This document shows positions 61,127-64,000 of a DNA stretch of 64,000 nucleotides, piece after piece. Both the position numbers and the translations under genes were made by a program. How positions within the stretch are numbered: the stretch's first letter is position 1; every line of letters starts with the position of its first letter. Below the pieces are notes generated by a model. The model was not told where the DNA came from. It worked only from the letters and a program-made list of their open reading frames with translations, and did not search any database. Source of the stretch: Actinomycetes bacterium (GTDB lineage: Bacteria; Actinomycetota; Acidimicrobiia; Acidimicrobiales; Palsa-688); assembly GCA_021809105.1 (NCBI GenBank), contig JAKBAM010000001.1, positions 186,001-250,000 on the forward strand. The letters run 5' to 3'.

Positions 61127-61166
61127 GGGCGGGAAGAGCCGGCCACGCGCGAGTGTTGGCCTACAC

Positions 61167-62189
61167 GTGGCTGACCGTCCCCCCTTGCTCTCCGTGCTCG
61201 ACCTGGCCCCTGTCCCGGAGGGAAGCAGTCCGAGCCAAGCGCTGGCCCGTAGCGTCGATCTGATCCAGATGGTCGAGGACCTCGGTTTCACTCGCTACTG
61301 GGTCGCCGAGCACCACAACATGGCCGGGATCGCCAGCTCCTCCCCTGCGGTCCTCATAGCGCACCTGGCCGCGCTCACCGAGCGCATCCGCATCGGCAGC
61401 GGCGGTGTCATGCTCCCCAATCACGCCCCGCTGGTGGTGGCCGAGCAATTCGGCTTGCTCGCCACCCTCCACCCCGGCCGCATCGACCTGGGCCTGGGCC
61501 GGGCGCCGGGCAGCGACCAGGCCACCACCAGGGCCCTCCGGCGCTCCCACGACCGCTCCGGCGTCGATGATTTCCCCCAGCAGCTGGCGGAGCTCATGGG
61601 TTTCTTGTACGGATCCTTTCCCGGTGACCATCCCTACCGCCACATCACCGCCGTACCCCGGGCCGCCCAACCCCCGGCTCTCTGGTTGCTCGGCTCCAGC
61701 GGCTACAGCGCGCAGCTGGCCGGAATGCTCGGTCTGCCGTTCTCCTTTGCCCATCACTTCGCGCCGGCTTACACCGAGCCGGCAGTGCAGCTGTACCGGG
61801 ACTCGTTCCGGCCCTCGTCAGCGCTCGACGCACCGTATGTGTCCGTTGGTGCTGCCGTGCTGGCCGCCGAGTCCGACGAGGAGGCGCGGTGGCTGCACGG
61901 ACCCGCTCGCCTCCAGATGCTCCGACTGCGCTCGGGACGCCCGCAGCCCTTGTCGAGCCCGCAGGACGCCGAGGCCTACCCGTGGACGCCGGGCGAGCGC
62001 AACGCCGCCGGGAGCTTCACGTCATCCCACATCGTCGGAGCACCCGACACCGTGCACGCCGGTTTGTCAGAGCTGGCGCAAGTCACGGGGGCCGACGAGC
62101 TCATCGTCGCCACCAGCACCTTCTCCCAGGAGGACAGGCTGCGCTCCTACCGGTTGGTCGCAGGCGCGATGTCTCCTGCGGCCGCGTAG
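61167..62189 (+). CDS. Luciferase-like monooxygenase, MsnO8/alkanal-monooxygenase type
   Basis: A 340-residue luciferase-fold flavoprotein of the group with the opening [14 protein letters not shown] and the segments [21 protein letters not shown] and [20 protein letters not shown], seen in FMN-dependent alkanal-monooxygenase-like proteins. This distinguishes it from the F420-type enzyme at 45139. Substrate unknown. Starts with GTG 40 nt after the TraG-like gene. The frame upstream is open into that gene and is not used. Confidence 0.9.
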   Translation: MADRPPLLSVLDLAPVPEGSSPSQALARSVDLIQMVEDLGFTRYWVAEHHNMAGIASSSPAVLIAHLAALTERIRIGSGGVMLPNHAPLVVAEQFGLLATLHPGRIDLGLGRAPGSDQATTRALRRSHDRSGVDDFPQQLAELMGFLYGSFPGDHPYRHITAVPRAAQPPALWLLGSSGYSAQLAGMLGLPFSFAHHFAPAYTEPAVQLYRDSFRPSSALDAPYVSVGAAVLAAESDEEARWLHGPARLQMLRLRSGRPQPLSSPQDAEAYPWTPGERNAAGSFTSSHIVGAPDTVHAGLSELAQVTGADELIVATSTFSQEDRLRSYRLVAGAMSPAAA

Positions 62190-62238
62190 GTCCGAGCGCC
62201 ACACCACGCATTCCCGCGGCGGCTCGCCTCGGAGCGAC

Positions 62239-63099
62239 TCATAATGAGGCCAACCCGATTGCCGCGGCGCCGGCCACTGCCACCACGCAAAAAGCTAAGG
62301 CGTCCGCGCGGTGCGGCCCCAGCGGCTGGGCGGTGATCTGGCCGGTACCTCCCCGTGCACTGATGGCCTCACCCATCTCATTCGCTCTACGGATCGACGC
62401 AGCCAGCACCGCTGTCATCAAGTCGATGCCCTCGTCGACCACGGTGTCGAGGTTCCATCGATGCCCGGGCGGCCGGGGCCGAAGCCGCCGGGCGGCGACC
62501 AAGACACGCATCTCGTCCACCAGCAGCGGGAGGCTGCGAATGCAAAGGGCCACGGTGACAGCCCACTCGTCGACGGGTAACCTCAGCCGACGCAGCGGCG
62601 CACCGAGGCGCGCCACCGCCGGCGCTACGTCGCCTAATGCCGTCGTCCAGCCCACGAGGGCTGATGCCCCCAGCAAGACGGCGCTCAGGCAGGCGAAGCG
62701 GAGGTAGAGCTCGAGGTCGCCCAGTCCCACCCGGGCCGAGCCGACCGGCACCTCCGGCCTGCCGCCGGAGGCGAGGGTGGCCAGCGCGCCGAGCGCCATC
62801 ACCGCCCAGAACCAACGCGGCGGACGCGGCACAGCACCCCGAGGGATCCCGGCGAGCCGGCTCGAGGCGAGCAGCAGCACGGCGCCGATGGCGATGCCGG
62901 GCCAGCTCGGCACCAGGGACAGGATCACTCCGTAGGCTACGACCGCCACCAGCTTGGTCCCGGCCCACAGCCGGTGGATGACGCTGTCCCCGGGGATCTG
63001 GCGCAGCAGGACGACGGAACGCTGCCTCCGCTGCCGCCGGCGCCGGGACCACCGGTCCCAGCGCTCGCCCTGGGCGGCCGTCGACGCGCTGGTCGTCAA
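62239..63099 (-). CDS. ecfT: Energy-coupling factor transmembrane protein EcfT
   Basis: EcfT is the membrane scaffold that links the ECF ATPases to a vitamin- or metal-binding S component. The 286-residue protein has 5-6 hydrophobic segments (VVAYGVILSLV, GAVLLLAS, FWAVMALGALATL, LSAVLLGASALVG, AFCVVAVAGAAAIGL) and cytoplasmic coupling helices with VAARRLRP and the Ala-Arg-Gly motif in ISARGG. The TTG at 63099 overlaps the ATPase stop (TTGA). No S-component gene is in view; it may lie beyond the edge or be shared. Confidence 0.88.
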   Translation of the reverse strand: MTTSASTAAQGERWDRWSRRRRQRRQRSVVLLRQIPGDSVIHRLWAGTKLVAVVAYGVILSLVPSWPGIAIGAVLLLASSRLAGIPRGAVPRPPRWFWAVMALGALATLASGGRPEVPVGSARVGLGDLELYLRFACLSAVLLGASALVGWTTALGDVAPAVARLGAPLRRLRLPVDEWAVTVALCIRSLPLLVDEMRVLVAARRLRPRPPGHRWNLDTVVDEGIDLMTAVLAASIRRANEMGEAISARGGTGQITAQPLGPHRADALAFCVVAVAGAAAIGLASL

Positions 63100-64000
63100 T
63101 GACCAACACCGGCGCCGGTGGCCGGCGTGGCGGCGACGTTCCCGGTCGCGATCTGGCCCCGATCCAATCTCACGATGCGCTCGCACACGCTTCCCATGCC
63201 CTCCAGATCGTGGGAGATCACGATCAGCGTCACGCCCTGGCGCCGGAGCCGGGCCAGCAGTCCCAGCAAGCCCTCCCGGCTAGGGAGATCGAGGCCCGCC
63301 AGCGGCTCGTCGAGGATGACCACCTGCGGTCGGTGCGCCAGGAGGCCTGCCAGCGCCACCCGGCGCATCTCGCCGCCGCTCAACTGGTCGATCGAGCGCG
63401 CCGCGAACGCGGGGTCGAAACCCATGTCAGCCAGCGCATCTGCCATGGCGTCGGGCCCGACCCCTGCGGCGGCCATGACGTCGGCTCCCACGGTCGGGCG
63501 CTGCAGCTGGAGCCTGGCGTGCTGGAACGCCAGCGCCACCGCTCCGACCTGACTGCTCACGGGGCGGCCGCCTAGCAGGCATGACCCCTGGCTCGGCTGC
63601 AGGAGTCCGGCCAGGATCCAGGCCAAAGTGGACTTGCCCGACCCGTTCCCCCCTACCACCAACAGCCCGTCGCCTTCGCCCACGGCCAGGTCCACGCCTC
63701 TCAGGGCCGGCTGCGCCCACGGGGTTCCCTGGGCATAGGTGTGGAAGACTCCCTCGACCCTGAGCAGTACCTTCGAGCCAGCCACTTCACCTCCCGTGCT
63801 TGGCGGCTGCGGAGCTGCTGCGGGGGGGTCGGCACGCGCGGGCACATCGGCGGTTGCGATGGCGGGCTCGTCGTCTGCGCCGTCGAGCATCCGGCCGCGG
63901 GAGAGGCGCACCACGCGATCGGCGGCGCCAGCTTCCTCCGCGCGGTGAGTGACATGCACCACCGTCATGGGGCGCGTCGCTGGCAGGCCGGCGAGCAGGG
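63096..64000 (-). CDS. ECF transporter ATPase, fused two-domain form, 5' end beyond window
   Basis: The frame is open to the right edge. Its first visible residues (LLAGLPATRPMTVVHVTHR) are the end of one ABC domain, including the H-loop; a linker of about 45 residues follows, then a full second ABC domain with Walker A GGNGSGKS, signature LSGGEMRRVALA, Walker B VVILDEPLAGLD and H-loop ISHD. So this is a fused EcfA-EcfA' polypeptide, of which the first domain is mostly outside. Taking the ATG at 63968 as the start would cut the first domain and is wrong. Translationally coupled to ecfT. Confidence 0.9.
   Translation of the reverse strand, partial: LLAGLPATRPMTVVHVTHRAEEAGAADRVVRLSRGRMLDGADDEPAIATADVPARADPPAAAPQPPSTGGEVAGSKVLLRVEGVFHTYAQGTPWAQPALRGVDLAVGEGDGLLVVGGNGSGKSTLAWILAGLLQPSQGSCLLGGRPVSSQVGAVALAFQHARLQLQRPTVGADVMAAAGVGPDAMADALADMGFDPAFAARSIDQLSGGEMRRVALAGLLAHRPQVVILDEPLAGLDLPSREGLLGLLARLRRQGVTLIVISHDLEGMGSVCERIVRLDRGQIATGNVAATPATGAGVGH

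Noticed and set aside
59631-64000. Integrative conjugative element suggested by the TraG-like ATPase
   Set aside because: No relaxase, integrase, VirB4, att repeats or composition change; flanking genes are ordinary metabolism.

Overview
The window reads as a chromosomal segment of a high-G+C actinobacterium. Several genes are hallmarks of that phylum: the cell-division gene sepIVA beside DUF177 and rpmF, UvrD2 with an HRDC domain, the fused 2-oxoglutarate dehydrogenase/decarboxylase Kgd, mycothiol S-conjugate amidase (Mca), an ECF sigma factor with an RskA-type anti-sigma factor, F420-type luciferase-like oxidoreductases and a BldC-like DNA-binding domain. Non-mycobacterial gene content and scattered cell-wall genes (murF and ddl outside a dcw cluster) fit a deep lineage such as Acidimicrobiia, but that placement is an inference. 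I see no rRNA, tRNA, CRISPR array, insertion sequence, integrase or phage gene.

Layout. 1-12 kb is a mostly minus-strand housekeeping block: thiL, a B12-domain-like/GAF/BldC-like regulator, fakA-like, recG, rsmD-coaD-sepIVA-DUF177-rpmF-plsX-acpP-rnc, with rpmB and a small zinc-ribbon gene on the plus strand. 12-20 kb carries GTP-dependent PEP carboxykinase, a stand-alone AsnC/RAM domain, a CaiB-type CoA transferase/racemase, a metal-receptor-like protein with a PH/SHOCT membrane protein, and uvrD2. 20-24.6 kb holds exonuclease III, a Zc3h12a-like RNase with an S1-like domain and a long Lys-Ala-Thr repeat tail, an M20 peptidase and a HAD hydrolase. 24.8-35 kb holds kgd divergent from ettA, then two hydrolase/epimerase genes, a glycosyltransferase, a geranylgeranyl-reductase-type flavoprotein and an SDR. 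35-42 kb has malQ-ligC-2H phosphoesterase, DUF72, SnoaL-like, alpha/beta hydrolase and a Cas4/AddB-like Fe-S nuclease. 42-51 kb has PAP2, small orphans, a GH43-like propeller, an F420-type oxidoreductase, thiolase, a ChbG/YdjC-like protein and divergent murF/ddl. 51-64 kb has rskA-sigK, SCP2-mca, an RNA m5U methyltransferase, a ferritin-like protein, a DUF885 peptidase plus amidase, a stand-alone VirD4/TraG-like ATPase, an alkanal-monooxygenase-like protein and an ECF transporter (EcfT plus a fused double ATPase cut by the right edge).

Two points of organisation stand out. Many gene pairs overlap by 4 nt (ATGA, GTGA or TTGA), which implies translational coupling. At least nineteen genes that begin transcription units have a TANNNT hexamer ending 6-9 nt before the start codon, usually with no Shine-Dalgarno, which is the expected signature of leaderless mRNAs; these hexamers also decide several start codons.

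The least ordinary proteins are the RNase-S1-(KAT)n protein at 20.6-22.5 kb and the degenerate B12-domain/GAF/BldC-like regulator at 9.0-10.9 kb. The ligC/2H-phosphoesterase pair and the orphan TraG-like ATPase come next. Several intergenic inverted repeats (16.75, 24.6 and 51.4 kb) are not explained by the genes.
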